Shown here piece by piece: positions 21,250-33,086 of a stretch of 64,000 nt of DNA. The stretch is taken from the NCBI GenBank assembly GCA_030248135.1, contig JASANC010004845.1:62001-126000 (forward strand), written 5' to 3'. The number at the start of each line of letters is the position of its first letter. Position 1 is the stretch's first letter. The stretch is from Theristus sp. LFF4_11. Lineage: Eukaryota > Nematoda > Chromadorea > Monhysterida > Xyalidae. A program made the position numbers and the translations under genes. The notes under the pieces were generated by a model, which was given only the letters and a program-made list of their open reading frames with translations, made no database searches and had not been told where the DNA came from.

Positions 21250-21980
21250 TAGGGTTGTTAAAAAAAACAAAAATCGTCATTTTTGTTTTTAAAAAAAAAA
21301 AAAAATTTTTAAAAAAAAAAAAATTTCAAAAATCAAAGTTGTGCTAAATCAATCAGGGAGTCCGAAGAACCACATATGATATGCAAGCGCCTCCCGAATG
21401 ACTCCCGTATGGCGGAACTTTGCAGATTTTGTTTTGGTGACCTCAATTACCCCTTTTCCAAACCGTCACCATGCCTCTTCTTGTGTTTTGACCTCCAAAA
21501 CGTCACTAATTGTCCCCAGCTAAGCTAATGCTAAAGTGAAGACAAACATACCGCCTTGAAATTCGATCAATTCTTCTGATGGTGTCGCGACGACACGACA
21601 CGAAGCAGCAACCAGACAACGTAGCGCTTGCAAACGGAGCAGCGAGCGCAATCGGACGCTCTGCGATGCGAATCGTCACCTTATCTGCATCGGAAATGGT
21701 AGGCTAAGCTTTGGGACGCTCAAAAACTTCATCGCAGATGTTGTCGAAGCCTAAAATCAGTCGGTAAAACGGCCCAAAATCGACTGCTAAAGGTTTTACG
21801 AGGTATAATCAAAGAAAATTTTTGTTGAACTTTCGAAAAATTGTGCCAAAATTGAGGTTTTCAGAGCATATTAGAGGAAAATTTTTCGAATTTTTTTTTT
21901 AAAAAAAAAATCGGCATTTTTGTTTTTTTTTTAATCACTTTTTTTTTAAAAAAATTTTTCATTTTTGTTTAACAACCCTA
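21250..21980. mobile_element. Island element copy 2 (731 bp, complete)
   Basis: Terminal inverted repeats TAGGGTTGTTAAA...TTTAACAACCCTA. Non-coding and A/T-rich toward both ends. The interior matches copy 1 at 20111. Probably a non-autonomous DNA element; class unknown. Confidence 0.65.
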
Positions 21981-21988
21981 GTTGGGGG

Positions 21989-23255
21989 TAGGGTTAGGGG
22001 CTTTGAAAAAAAAATTTTTTTATTTTTTTTTTCGTTTTTTTTTTAAACTTGAATTTTTTTTTTCAAACTTAAAAAAAATTTGAAAACTTTTTCTTCTACT
22101 TTGCTCTGAAAATTCGATTTATGGCATAATTTTTTGAAAGTTCAAACCAAATTTTCTTCCCAACTTCTTTGTGTGCTTAGGTATGTCATTATTTGGTCAT
22201 TTTGACCGACGTACTCCATGTTTTTCGATTTGGATGACTTCTAGAGTCAATTTTTAGCGTTGAAATGACTTAACTGAATTGAAATATCGTTTCAGAAATC
22301 GTTTTCTTGCAACTTAGAACATGTTTTTTCAGTCGGTAGGCCATGAGATGAACATGATATTTTGTTGATTGGCGTATGTTATAGGTCTACAATGGAGTTG
22401 TGCGATATATTGTTAAACAATTGGAGCGGAGATGTTGGTTAATACCACATCACACGACCGTTTTTCAGATACCCGATAACATGGCCACATGTTAAAACTT
22501 GTGTGCTGAGCTAAACTAACGTGTTAAACTTGCGTCTGTCAGTTGCCCGCAACGTGATCGCGAAATCATGGTACGTGTTTTCGATACGATGATTTGAAGA
22601 GTGGGCTCTCGCCATGTGGCAGATAGCATAGCTGGTTGAACCTGAAAGTAAGTGTCTTGGGGGGGGGGGGCGACCGGGTCGACAGGGGTTGCCGACTTAG
22701 CTACAGCAAACAGGAATTTTTGAACACAGTCAAATTTTGGTAATTTTCTAAAGAGGAACAACTAAGAACGGTTGGCCTGTCATACTAAATCAAAGCACTG
22801 ATGTTGGCAGACGTTGCCTAAACAAGCCTAACCCAAAACCTAATCCTAATGCCTAATTCCAAGCTAAACATGATCCTGACCTAATCCTAACCTAAGCCAA
22901 GCCTTTTCAAGAAGAAAGATGTAAGAACAATTGCGTTTTGAACAAGTTCTTGTTGAGTGCGGAGCGTGTGCAGGCGCGCTAGTGGATCATGAGCATGAGC
23001 ATAAGAACGGTTCAATATTCAAGTACACGTCGAAAATTGTCCTGTTTTACTGTTGAAAATGCAACTTTCCCTCTATGAAATGGACATAATTTCAATAAAA
23101 CACGATTTTCGCTCTTATAGTTTTCCGGATCGTTCTGAAAATAGTCTAGATGAACTCAGCTCGACGAGACGCTTCAAACAAACCTAACTTGTAAAAAAAA
23201 AATTTTTAATTTTTTTTTAATTTAAAAAAATCCGGATTTTTTTCCCCTAACCCTA
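21989..23255 (+). mobile_element. 1.03-kb island element, left inverted copy, with a 239-bp insertion
   Basis: Bounded by TAGGGTTAGGG and CCCTAACCCTA. Nearly identical, in reverse orientation, to 23679-24703. This copy is longer by the block 22774-23012. No conserved coding sequence; the short open frames it contains occur in both copies only because the sequence is duplicated. Confidence 0.85.
22774..23012. mobile_element. Insertion within the left island element
   Basis: Flanked by 11-bp direct repeats TAAGAACGGTT (22763-22773 and 23002-23012); the right copy of the host element has this sequence once and no insert. The insert contains reversed TTAGGA-type sequence (CCTAATCCTAATGCC) and shows no inverted termini. 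Confidence 0.85.
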
Positions 23256-23678
23256 GTTGGGGGGGGGGCCGATATAGATAGCTGGAGCAAATTTTCTAGA
23301 TAGATAGATGGCTGGAAAATTTTGGGGGGGGGGCCGCGGGGGGGGGGCATGTGACTTTGGGGGGGGGGCCGGTCAAAATTTTGAAATTTGATAGATAGAT
23401 AGCTAAAACGCTAAAAAGCTATAAACACAGCAAAATAATGCTAAAAATACACTAAAAATCAAGTATAAACGCGTATTTTACCTAAAATTAGCGAAATTTT
23501 CAAGAATTACGAGCAAAAATGGTCAATTTTGGTTAAAAAAATGACTCATTTTATGTCTTCGAAGACAAAAATTTTCAGATAGATAGCTGGCTGAGAAATT
23601 TTTTTAGATAGATAATAGCTGAGCCGAAAAACCTGTTTGATAGAGATAGATTCGAAATTTTTTTGGGGGGGGCCGGCC
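23256..23678. repeat. Spacer with GATA and G-run repeats
   Basis: Between the two inverted copies: repeated GATAGATAGCTGG/GATAGATAG motifs and several runs of seven to ten G (GGGGGGGCCG). Low complexity, no coding signal. Confidence 0.85.
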
Positions 23679-24703
23679 TAGGGTTAGGGAAAAAAAAATC
23701 CGGATTTTTTTAAATTAAAAAAAAAATTTTTTTAAATTTTTTTACAAGTTAGGTTTGTTCGAAGCGTCTCGTCGAGCTGAGTTCATCTAGACTATTTTCA
23801 GAACGATCCGGAAAACTATAAGAGCGAAAATCGTGTTTTATTGAAATTATGTCCATTTCATAGAGGGAAAGTTGCATTTTCAACAGTAAAACAGGACAAT
23901 TTTCGACGTGTACTTGAATATTGAACCGTTCTTAGTTGTTCCTCTTTAGAAAATTACCAAAATTTGACTGTGTTCAAAAATTCCTGTTTGCTGTAGCTAA
24001 GTCGGCAACCCCTGTCGACCCGGTCGCCCCCCCCCCCAAGACACTTACTTTCAGGTTCAACCAGCTATGCTATCTGCCACATGGCGAGAGCCCACTCTTC
24101 AAATCATCGTATCGAAAACACGTACCATGATTTCGCGATCACGTTGGGGGCAACTGACAGACGCAAGTTTAACACGTTAGTTTAGCTCAGCACGCAAGTT
24201 TTAACATGTGGCCATGTTATCGGGTATCTGAAAAACGGTCGTGTTATGTGGTATTAACCAACATCTCCGCTCCAATTGTTTAACAATATATCGCACAACT
24301 CCATTGTAGACCTATAACATACGCCAATCAACAAAATATCATGTTCATCTCATGGCCTACCGACTGAAAAAACATGTTCTAAGTTGCAAGAAAACGATTT
24401 CTGAAACGATATTTCAATTCAGTTAAGTCATTTCAACGCTAAAAATTGACTCTAGAAGTCATCCAAATCGAAAAACATGGAGTACGTCGGTCAAAATGAC
24501 CAAATAATGACATGTACCTAAGCACACAAAGAAGTTGGGAAGAAAATTTGGTTTGAACTTTCAAAAAATTATGCCATAAATCGAATTTTCAGAGCAAAGT
24601 AGAAGAAAAATTTTTTAAAATTTTTTTTTAAGTTTGAAAAAAAATCCAATTTAAAAAAAAACAAAAAAAAAATAATTTTTTTTTTTCAAAGCCCCTAACC
24701 CTA
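23679..24703 (-). mobile_element. 1.03-kb island element, right inverted copy
   Basis: 1025 bp, reverse complement of 21989-23255 without the insertion. Few mismatches are visible across the shared part (for example ACATAACACGAC against ACATCACACGAC), so the pair is young or kept similar by gene conversion. Confidence 0.88.
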
Positions 24704-25984
24704 GGCCGGCCCCCCCAGGCCCCCCCCCTAGAACAACTATGATTGAAACCGAACTAAACAACAAAACAGACTGTAAACTTGGCTTTGGTTTAGTAATGTA
24801 GGCAAAGCGTAATTATAATATGTATGAAAGAAAATTTTTGGTGAACTTTCGAAAAATTGTGTCATGGGATGAAGTTTTCTGAGCATATTGGAAGAAAAAG
24901 CTTCGAATTAAAAAATCGGCATCATTGTTTTTTAATCACTTTTACTCTGTCTGCGTCTCTTCAAAAAAAGAAAAAAAGAGAAAAAAGTGAAAGAAAAAAA
25001 AGATGTGCAAAAAAAGAAAAAAGAAAAAAAAACAAAACAAAATGATGAATGAAGAGACAGCTCATAGACTTGTTTCTTTGGTTTTTTTTGTTTTTTCATC
25101 ATAGTGTTGAGCCGTCACAGGCGTCGTTGCTGTTCTTAATCTTGTGTTTAGGAAAGCCACTCATTGAAGTTCTCTTTGTTTATTGATTGTTTCGGGTTCT
25201 TCAGTTTTCGGTTCTCGTGAATGAAAGGACAAATAAGCGACATTGAAAAGCTAATAAATGCGAGAATTGATTTTGATACTTTAATAGGGAATGGCAGTTG
25301 TTTGTTGCTGATTAAAAAAGATTGTTTTTCATATTTTGAATGGCAGTGCAGTTATGATTGTTAGATATCTGTTATTTCTTATGTGTCACTTTGATTGATG
25401 CTGAAACAGCGAAAACCAAACCACACAGTAATCAGTCAGTGTTATGGTGAGTAAAACAGGTTACGATTGAATCGACAGCAATAAAATCAGCAAAAGCATG
25501 TTGCTTGACAAAAAAACACGGCTTAAACAACAAAAAATGCTGTGATTTTCAAAAAAAGTAGAAGCATCGACGGATACTATTGCTTTAAAAGTGAGCGATC
25601 GCATTTCTGTGGTAAATCAACAACAGTCGGTCAAAGCAGCTCAAAATCAAAATGCAATGCATTTTGAGTCCGCGTCGTGGGCAAGGTCAAAAGGGAAAAC
25701 CAACTCAAAAATAATAGTTGTATTTATCAGCTAACCTTGCCGTAGGCACGGGTCAATTTGCTAGTGTTTTTTCAACTTCAGCTTGTTCTAGGGTAAAGAC
25801 ATGGGCAATTGCCAATATCCGGCCACAAAACAGTGATATTATACTTGTTTGTTTCATTCATTTTTTTAATAATTTTGTCATTATGTTACTCCTTTGTCAT
25901 TGTGTTTTTGTTAAAGGTGCTGCGTGTTAAATAAATATTGAATCTTTAAAAAAATCGATTTTTGTTTAACAATCCTAAACCCTA
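24704..25984. other. A/T-rich island sequence, nothing coding
   Basis: About 24800-24950 resembles 21800-21960 in direct orientation (GAACTTTCGAAAAATTGTG, TTTTTAATCACTTTT). A purine run of A and G follows at 24964-25045. The rest has no recognised feature. Confidence 0.6.
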
Positions 25985-26225
25985 CCCTACCCTACTTTTC
26001 CACGATTTGTATACATATTTAAAAGTGATTTTTTTGATTTTTGATCAGAGGTTGCTTGCAATGAGTCGTTGTAGGTTCCTAATCCTCTACCTAATCCTTA
26101 GCCAAGCCTTTTTGATAAGGTGAAAATGATCAATTTGGTTTTTGCATTTTTTTCTTTCCTGTGTTAAAGGGCAGGGGCCACCGCCACTGCACATGCACCT
26201 GTTTTAATAATGATGCATTACGCTT
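25985..26225 (-). repeat. Outer inverted repeat, right arm
   Basis: Reverse complement of 21005-21245: CGATTTGTATACATATTTAAAAG, AGTCGTTGTAGGTTCCTAATCC, GGCAGGGGCCACCGCCACTGC. Preceded by CCTACCCTACCCTAC. Ends about 150 bp before the DCP1 start. Confidence 0.85.
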
Positions 26226-26374
26226 TTGATGGAAATTTTTTGAATTTGTTAATATTCAGAACATTCATAAGGCTAACTAGCTAGCGAGCGAGCGAACGAA
26301 GCGAAGATACATACAGAAACAATTCGTTGGACCAGACTTGGTAAGAAAAAGCCTGACCAGATTCAGTTTCAAAT

Positions 26375-29300
26375 ATGGATGCAAATCTGAACACGCTCAT
26401 CAACAACGATCCGTCTGCCTCTGCCATCATCGAGCAAGGCACGCAGGTTGCGGTTTATGTTTATCGCGACGAAACACACGAATGGGTTAGCTAGCTCATT
26501 TTTTCTTATTATTGGTGGAAAATTTTGGTAACAATTTTCAAAATGCTGTTTTTCTCATATTAAAGATCAGACCAACCAGACAACGTTTTTGCTCTTCAGG
26601 AGAAAATTGGCATCGAAGGGCCGCTGTTTGTCTATCAACGGTAGGAGCATTTAACTTTGTGGTTTTGTTTGGATTTCGCGTGAAATGACACCAATATCTT
26701 GATGTTGATTGGTGAAAAAACCGGGCCTGGCTGCGAACATTGTTATTCATGAAATATGAACGATTCATGCATCTGCGCGCGCCGAAGCGCAGGCCTCAGG
26801 TTAAGCATGTGACGCTGCTGCGCTCTTTCTCACTTCTTAGTCACCCTCGTGGCGTGGTAGTGCGTTAGACTGCAGTCTGTGCGCTCGGGGGATCGAGCCC
26901 CGACGAGGGGTGTATAGGACTTAATGACAGTGACAAAGAACACTCGATGGGCGCCCTACTCAATGCGGTTCAGTACGCTTCTCTGACTTAGCCCTGGCTA
27001 AAAACATCGCCTAAAAATTCCAACAACAAAGTAACGCCGCATGAGAGGAGAGCGCTTCATGCTTCGTGAATGGCGCGCTTCAATGAGTTCAGGTTTAGTG
27101 AGTGATCGTGTTTATTTCGGAGTCGTTTATTTCATTCACTGTCGTCGTGCAGCTGTGCGGCGCCGTACTACAGTGTGTTCGTGCTGAATCGATCGTCACC
27201 AACGAATTTGATCGAACCTATCACGAGCGATGTTGACTTCTCGTCGCAGGAACCTCACAAATATTTGTTCTTTCGGAAGAAAGGTAGGTGTTTTTTCGTT
27301 TTTCTTTGAGATTTTACAATGCGGAAATGAAGAAATGCAGTCGAAAACACCAGAGTTTTTTTGCATGCATATGATTTCTGTGGCGCAGGTGGAAATTTAA
27401 AATGCATTCAAGAATGCGTTTATGATTTGTGAGACATAAAAAGAAAACGTAAAGCAAAGTTGCACGCTAGTATGACAATAGACAAAACAGAAATATTTCC
27501 GTTTTTCGTTCGCGTTCGCAGGGATCATTCACGGAATATGGTTTCACGACTCTGCAGAATGCGTGCGCGTGTTTGCTGCAATCTCAAAGTGAGTTTCGGA
27601 ACGGAAGTGCATCGATAGGTAAACAGTAACCTATTGTTTGAGATTAGTTTGTGCGTTTTTTTCAGACTCTAGCTGATTCCAGCTGCGGTTTTCAGGTGTT
27701 GTTTGTTGTAAAGCAGCAAGCGTAGAAGGTGCAGAAACGTCAGACAAATAGCTAAAATGTTGCAAAAATGATAAAAGAAAGGTCATCGATCTGCTCGATT
27801 CTTAACAGACGATCCCGATGTTGCAACATTGCAGAGTTCAACACAAGCTCAACCAGGTGCATGCAGCGTCGTCAGGCAACCGTGAAAACAGTCGACGTCA
27901 GGGTCAAGCGCTAGCAGTAGCAGCAGCACCAGCGTCAGCAGCGGATGGCAGCAGCAGTCAGCAACAGGCAACGAGCGCCACACAACCGGCCGCCTCCGAC
28001 GACATTCTGTCGATGTTGTCGCGGGCGCAGGTTGCTGATGTTTTCACAGCTGAATGTAGAACAACACCCCGCCGGTTAGCAACCGGAACGTACCGAAACT
28101 CCGGTGCAACAGCAACACCGCAACGCAAATACAAACTGCAATACTGAGTTTCTGTATCGGCGCTGATTTTTTAGGGATCGAATTCCAATCGAGTGTGCAT
28201 AATACAAATGATAAAATTTCATATAACCGGCTGCACTGGATGATTTGTTGGCTAATGGCTACGATGTGTATCTGTGATTTTTTAGGCGCAGGCACTGGCG
28301 CAATCAAACAGCAACGCGCAACAACAACAACAGCCAGTACAGAGAATCGTGGCACTGCAACAACAACAGGCGCCTGGACAGGTAGAGAAAGTCATTTTAT
28401 TTCCTTTTTGAAAAGTGCAAACCTTTGGATAAAATGGGAAAGTAACTCGCATTGCATGTCCTAAATAATTTTTTTTTCTGCAGATCATGTCACCACGCGC
28501 TCATCACACTGCCGCTGCGTTTGTGCAGCGAATGCAAGCTCCAGTAAGCTGGAAAATTTTATTTTTTTTCATATAGTTTGAATTTTTTTCAAATTAAGGT
28601 CTTAATTTGCAGCCCCCTCGATTGGCTTCTGTTAACCCACCGATGCTAATGATGGCATGTTCATTTGTAAACTTCATATAACTGTTTTGCGGTGTTTTGT
28701 TTTAAAATTGTTGTTGTTGTTTTAAGTTTTTTGCCCCTTTTAAGTGTCGTGTCCGTGCGTACGCACAAATAACTAATTGCTAAATCCCCTTAAGCTTCTA
28801 GTCCTGGTCTTAGTTACAGTTGAGTGTCAATCAATAGGTGGCACTGTTTGGATTTTTTCTAGTTTGTAGTTTTTTGACCTATCTACGTTGCTCATTAAAT
28901 TATTATTATTTGTTTTCAATCCTCAATCGATTCCTGTTTTGCCATTTTTAATGTCATTATTTATTTCACACTGTCGTACAGTCCAACTCTAAATTATAGG
29001 GAATTAGCTGATTGGTTGGTGATTACGTGATGCATGCTTCCTGTGCTGGACATGCTCCGCCCCCACAGAAATGCCTGCACAGAAAACATGCATCACGTGA
29101 TCAACAACCAATCAGCTGATTGCCCATAATTTATAAAGTTCGACTGTAGTCGAATACAGAACGACAGTTGTCCTTGTTGCATTGCCTGTACATTCCAGTA
29201 AAAAAACAGTGCCTCCATTCACTTTTTTCCATTTTGTTGCAGCAACCGAACGTGGGTATAGCGCCGCAAATTCTGGCGAGCTCCTCTGCCGGTGTCTCCG

Positions 29301-32300
29301 CGTTCCATCACCCGTCACAGCCCAGTCCACAGCAACGTTTGTTTCTGGCTTTCGTAGTTTCACTTTCGAATCTCCCGCTTTTTGTTGAAACAAGTCATCG
29401 CTGTTGATTGTTCCTGTAAAAATATAAAACGGCAAAATGTTGTCAGTCAAGCAATTTGTGGGTTCGATCAGAGCACAGGATGTTGACTGTGCTGCACTGC
29501 AGTGCACGTGTGCACCCCAGCGTCCGAGTCAGCTTTCGCGCTCTGAAGGTGGTCGGCTGGCGCTAAGTTGGTGCGACGCCTGTCTGCAGTGGGAGGCAAG
29601 CAACAACCACATGATTTTGAGTGACGTGCTCCAAATTTGCGTTTTTAAGGCCAGCTGCCAACGAGTGCAAACGGTGGTGCGAACGTCGAACAGCGCCGCA
29701 AAGGTCGACAGTCTCCGATGGCTGTGAAAGTGATCGCGCAGCACCGAAATCGCCCGCCACGAATGCAACAACAACAACAACAACAGAGCGCACTTGACAC
29801 AACAAACAGCGCTGTGCAACATGTACTGCCAACTTTTAGTTATAGGCCATCAGCTGATTGGTTGGTGATCACGTGACGCGATGCGTGCTTTCTATGCAGA
29901 CATTGTTGTGGAGATGGAGTCTCTCCCTACAGAAGGCATGCATCACTTGTCACGTGTGGCACGTCTGCACCAACCAATGCTTCATCGCCCTACTGATGGA
30001 AACCAGTCAGTGATCCGCAACAAACGAGTAACCAACCAATCAGCCGTTGTCCTTTGATTAACAGTGCGACTGTCGAGGAGACGCATACTTGCGCAATTTT
30101 CAGTCGAAGCAAACGAGTCAGCAAACCGTGAACCACGCCGCGCAGAGTGACGCGCAAAAATCGACGGACGACAGTCAAAATGAACCACCGAAACTGCCGA
30201 ACGTGCTGCAGCGATTGTTCAGCGTCGAGGCCACCGGCGTGCCACCGTCCACTGATTTCGTAATGTTGCCTTGTTTTCGTTTCGTTTTGCGACTCCAATG
30301 CGTTTGCTGTTGTCGAAAGGAAATTGGTGTCACACTTAATGCGGCAGTTCAAAATGTCCCCAGCGACTCGGCTGTTTCTCAGGAACAACGCGGGTCACTT
30401 CACTATCACGAAGCTGCGCTGTTGTTGCTTCACGAATGTGTAGCGAAGTGACGCCAGTGCCCTTCAAGCGCCATCAATGGCGACTTGGATGGCGTTTACT
30501 GATTGACATGTCCATTTGAATAATGACGTCACTTTGCAGTCGCAGCCGCCACCGACGTTCCCAACGACGGACGTGCCGCCGCCAACGGTGATGTCCGCTG
30601 CTGACCTCGAGCAACGACTGAAGGCGATGCCGCCAACCACGGCCGCCAGAACACAACAACAAGCACAGGTGACGCTCCGCTCGGTACTGGTTTAGTTCAC
30701 CATTTACAGTCGAACACTTAGCCATAGCCAGCTAGCTGATTCGTTGGTGATCACGCTTTCTGCGCAGCCTTTGCTGTGGAGGGCGGAGTTCTGTCCTGCA
30801 CAGGAAGTATGCATCGCACGTGCATTACCAATTAATCGGCATCAGCATCGCCTATAATTTAGGGTTCGACTTTTGTTGCATGTTAAGAATAAAATGAAAA
30901 AAAGTGATTTAGGCGGTGTTTTGACGTTTTAAGGCAGGGCTAACCCAGGAAAGCGCACTGAACGCCGTGGAATAAGGCGCTATTGAGTGTCATTAAATGC
31001 CTGCCTATGCACCCCGTCGGCGGAGCTCGATCTTCCTTACGCACAGACAATAGTCTAACGCGCTACCACTCAGGCCACGAAAATGGTGTCATACTCGAAT
31101 AGTTTTCTGTATTTGCAGCAACGTCCGGAAGCGCCAGAAGGCGTGCCGATAGCCATGAGGACAGCGCCACTCAGCAGTCCTGGCGGCGTTCCGCACAACC
31201 AACAGCAACAACCACCGCAACTCTCACCAATGTATTTATGCTTGGCGTAATTGTATTGTTGCGTTGGCATGTCCATTTTCTAGCAATGCATTCCAACGGG
31301 TTTCTTGGACGGGGTTTTTAAGAGTCGCTAAATTCTTTCTGCACATGGTTGGCTTTTTACATTTCTCCTCCAACGATTGGGTTCGCCTGAAATTGTGGGA
31401 TTTTTGTGTATTCTGAAATTGTCCATGGACTAAAGTGCGAAATGAAACTGAACTGACTGAGAGTGGTGAGCATTTGCGATTAGTTTATGGGTAAGGTGTG
31501 TATTGTTCACTCATTGTAGCACCGGCACACCGCACACGGAGTTGATCCCACCGGCTCGGTTCACGTCTGACGGCAGTACTCGGCATTCGGTTGGTCGTGG
31601 CGGCGTCTTTGACTTGGTTGGTTCGCTTGCATTCGTGATCGAAAATTGTTCGTTTCGTGAAGCGGTTCTCTGTGTATTGTGAAAAATGGCATGTCAGACA
31701 GAGTAAAGAATGATTTTGTTGATTGGCGGTCTGAGCGGCTCGATTTTAGCGGCATTCATGAAGCAGTATTCAATGACCCCCGTAGATATGTGTTAATACG
31801 TTATGTTTAATGATGCGGTCAGTGAATGCCCGTTTTAGTTTTTTTTTTGGTGACTCGATGGAATGAGCAAATTCAGCCGATGCAGCTAATCGGATAAGAT
31901 CTGAGTTTGTTTTGTTTTATTCAGGGCGCCGGAGACGACGACGACGTTGCGTTGGAAGATTCGACGAATTACGGTGCACTAAGGAACGCCGGTCTGCTCT
32001 CGACGGGTGCACCATCAACGTCCACTGACCTGTTGACGCCACAAAGTCTGCTGCGGCAGCAACCGGTCGCTGTCATCACGAACAACAACTCCGATTCAGG
32101 TACAGTCTACTTCTGTTCGCAATTGATAGCTGATTGGTTGGTGACACCACACGCGAGGCACGCATTCTGTGCAGGCATTGCTGTTCGAGGCGGAGTCTGG
32201 CTTGCACAGAATGCATGCTGCATCACGTGGTCTCCAACCAGTCTACTGACTGCCTATAATTTTGATTTCGACTGTAGGTTTTAGGTGGTGATTTCCTAGT

Positions 32301-33086
32301 TTGCTCAGTTCCACAACTTTACTTTTACTTGAATCAACCAATAAACATGACCGTGTTTGTGGTGTTGTTTGTGTGACATATCATGTCATTGCTTGCTGTT
32401 CATCTTTCATGTATGCACTTTCGTTTCAGTGAGCAGCCTCACGCGTAACTACAGCATGTTGGTGAACGTCGGCTCACCAAAGCACTCAACCGTCAGCATG
32501 CAGCAGGCGTATGCACCCGTTCGCAGTAAAACACGCATTATTTTTCAGTTTTTTTAAAAAGATTTTTCACAAATACTTTAATGTTTTTTTATTATCATTT
32601 TCAAGTGTTGGCTTCATTTTGGAATGAAAATGTTGGAAACACCGTTGATGTTTGTTTTCGCAGCTTCTGCGATCGACCTAAACTCAATGTCGGCGCACGT
32701 CGCCCCGGGCCACGACGTCGCTCCGTTGAACAAGGAGCAAATGGTGCAAGCAATGAACTACCTGCTCAAGGTAACGTGTGTCTGTTGGAGCCTGGCACTT
32801 TTTTCTTGCACAGTACAGAGCTCGCGAAAAACGATCGAACTGGATCGGATGGGGCTCGAAAACATCATTCCGCCTCACGTGCAGTGTGTTTGATTTCAAC
32901 CAAACCCGATACATTCCTTTTACTTACTACTTCAAGGTTTCACATGTTCTGTGTTCTGCCAAAAATAGTAACCAATCGATCTCAGTGATTATTTTGCGCT
33001 TTCAGACGGATCCTGGCTTTGTGACGCAGCTGCACGAGGCCTACGTGCACAGTCTCCGGGAGTCGTTGTCTAAAAACAACAACTGA
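26375..33086 (+). CDS. DCP1: mRNA-decapping enzyme 1
   Basis: Exons: 26375-26485, 26600-26640, 27153-27283, 27522-27588, 27892-28030, 28286-28381, 28484-28543, 28613-28666, 29243-29353, 30104-30259, 30540-30668, 31119-31231, 31520-31589, 31925-32099, 32430-32525, 32664-32770, 33006-33086; this sums to 578 codons plus stop (human DCP1A 582). DCP1 is the DCP2 activator in P-bodies. The EVH1/PH-like domain is clear at residues ~1-117 (TLINNDPSASAII, EGPLFVYQR, YSVFVLNR, NLIEPITSDVDF, GIIHGIWFHDSAECVRV). Then a long Gln/Pro/Ala-rich linker with the short helical motif DDILSMLSRAQ, LPNVLQRLF, MSAADLEQRLK and LLTPQSLL, ending in the trimerisation domain (LNKEQMVQAMNYLLK, FVTQLHEAYVHSLRESL). A 48-nt cassette at 27809-27856 could be an optional exon in frame. 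Linker exon borders are less certain than the ends. An AATAAA lies at 34285. Confidence 0.92.
26838..27012 (+). mobile_element. tRNA-derived SINE (best copy)
   Basis: The head at 26843-26912 keeps tRNA features: a 7-bp acceptor-type stem (CCCTCGT/ACGAGGG), an A-box-like GTGGTAGTGCGTTAGAC and a T-arm CGGGG-GATCGAG-CCCCG holding the B-box-like part. The body continues TATAGGACTTAATGACAG, ACTCGATGGGCGCCCTACTC and ends TTAGCCCTGGCTAAAAACATCGCCTAAA. No poly-A tail. DCP1 intron 2. Confidence 0.8.
28977..29148. mobile_element. MITE family A copy, complete
   Basis: TACAGTCCAACTCTAAATTATAGGG and CCCATAATTTATAAAGTTCGACTGTA; DCP1 intron. Confidence 0.9.
29824..30073. mobile_element. MITE family A copy, elongated
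   Basis: Left half normal (GTTATAGGCCATCAGCTGATTGG); the right half carries an extra 60-70 bp before ACCAACCAATCAGCC. It ends about 30 bp before a DCP1 exon. Confidence 0.75.
30272..30440. repeat. Repeat family E copy
   Basis: Family E shares TTTTGCGACTC-ATGCGTTTGC, GTCGAAAGGAAA-T-G-TT and AATGCGGCA-TTCAAAAT with 44380-44615, 54975-55085, 57395-57600 and 60855-61055. Ends not defined; class unknown. DCP1 intron. Confidence 0.6.
30705..30871. mobile_element. MITE family A copy
   Basis: TACAGTCGAACACTTAGCCATAGCC and CGCCTATAATTTAGGGTTCGAC; last bases of the right end lost. DCP1 intron. Confidence 0.85.
30911..31080 (-). mobile_element. tRNA-derived SINE copy
   Basis: Reverse orientation: GGCGGTGTTTTGACG, GGCAGGGCTAACCC, GCGCACTGAACGCCGTGG, and the head CTAACGCGCTACCACTCAGGCCAC. 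It lies about 40 bp from a DCP1 exon. Confidence 0.8.
31749..31836. mobile_element. MITE family B copy
   Basis: GCGGCATTCATGAAGCAGTATTCAATGAC left; the right arm is worn (GATGCGGTCAGTGAATGCCCGTTT). DCP1 intron. Confidence 0.7.
32101..32276. mobile_element. MITE family A copy, complete
   Basis: TACAGTCTACTTCTGTTCGC and TATAATTTTGATTTCGACTGTA; it starts 2 bp after a DCP1 exon end, so the GT donor lies at the element's edge. Confidence 0.88.
32790..32995. mobile_element. MITE family D copy
   Basis: GCACTTTTTTCTTGCACAGTACAGAGCTCGCG; mirror CACATGTTCTGTGTTCTGCC; last DCP1 intron, leaving little other intron sequence. Confidence 0.75.

Noticed and set aside
22516..24130. Matching 60-80-codon frames starting MFLFRKLPKF in both island copies
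   Set aside because: Identical only because the noncoding element is duplicated in inverse orientation; no homology or codon bias, and the frames diverge after a G-run indel.
26843..26912. Possible tRNA gene
   Set aside because: Acceptor and T stems pair, but the anticodon arm is degenerate and the sequence recurs as the head of dispersed SINE copies.
28650..28666. GC donor in DCP1 after the codons for LMM
   Set aside because: A canonical in-phase GTAAAC donor lies 12 nt downstream.
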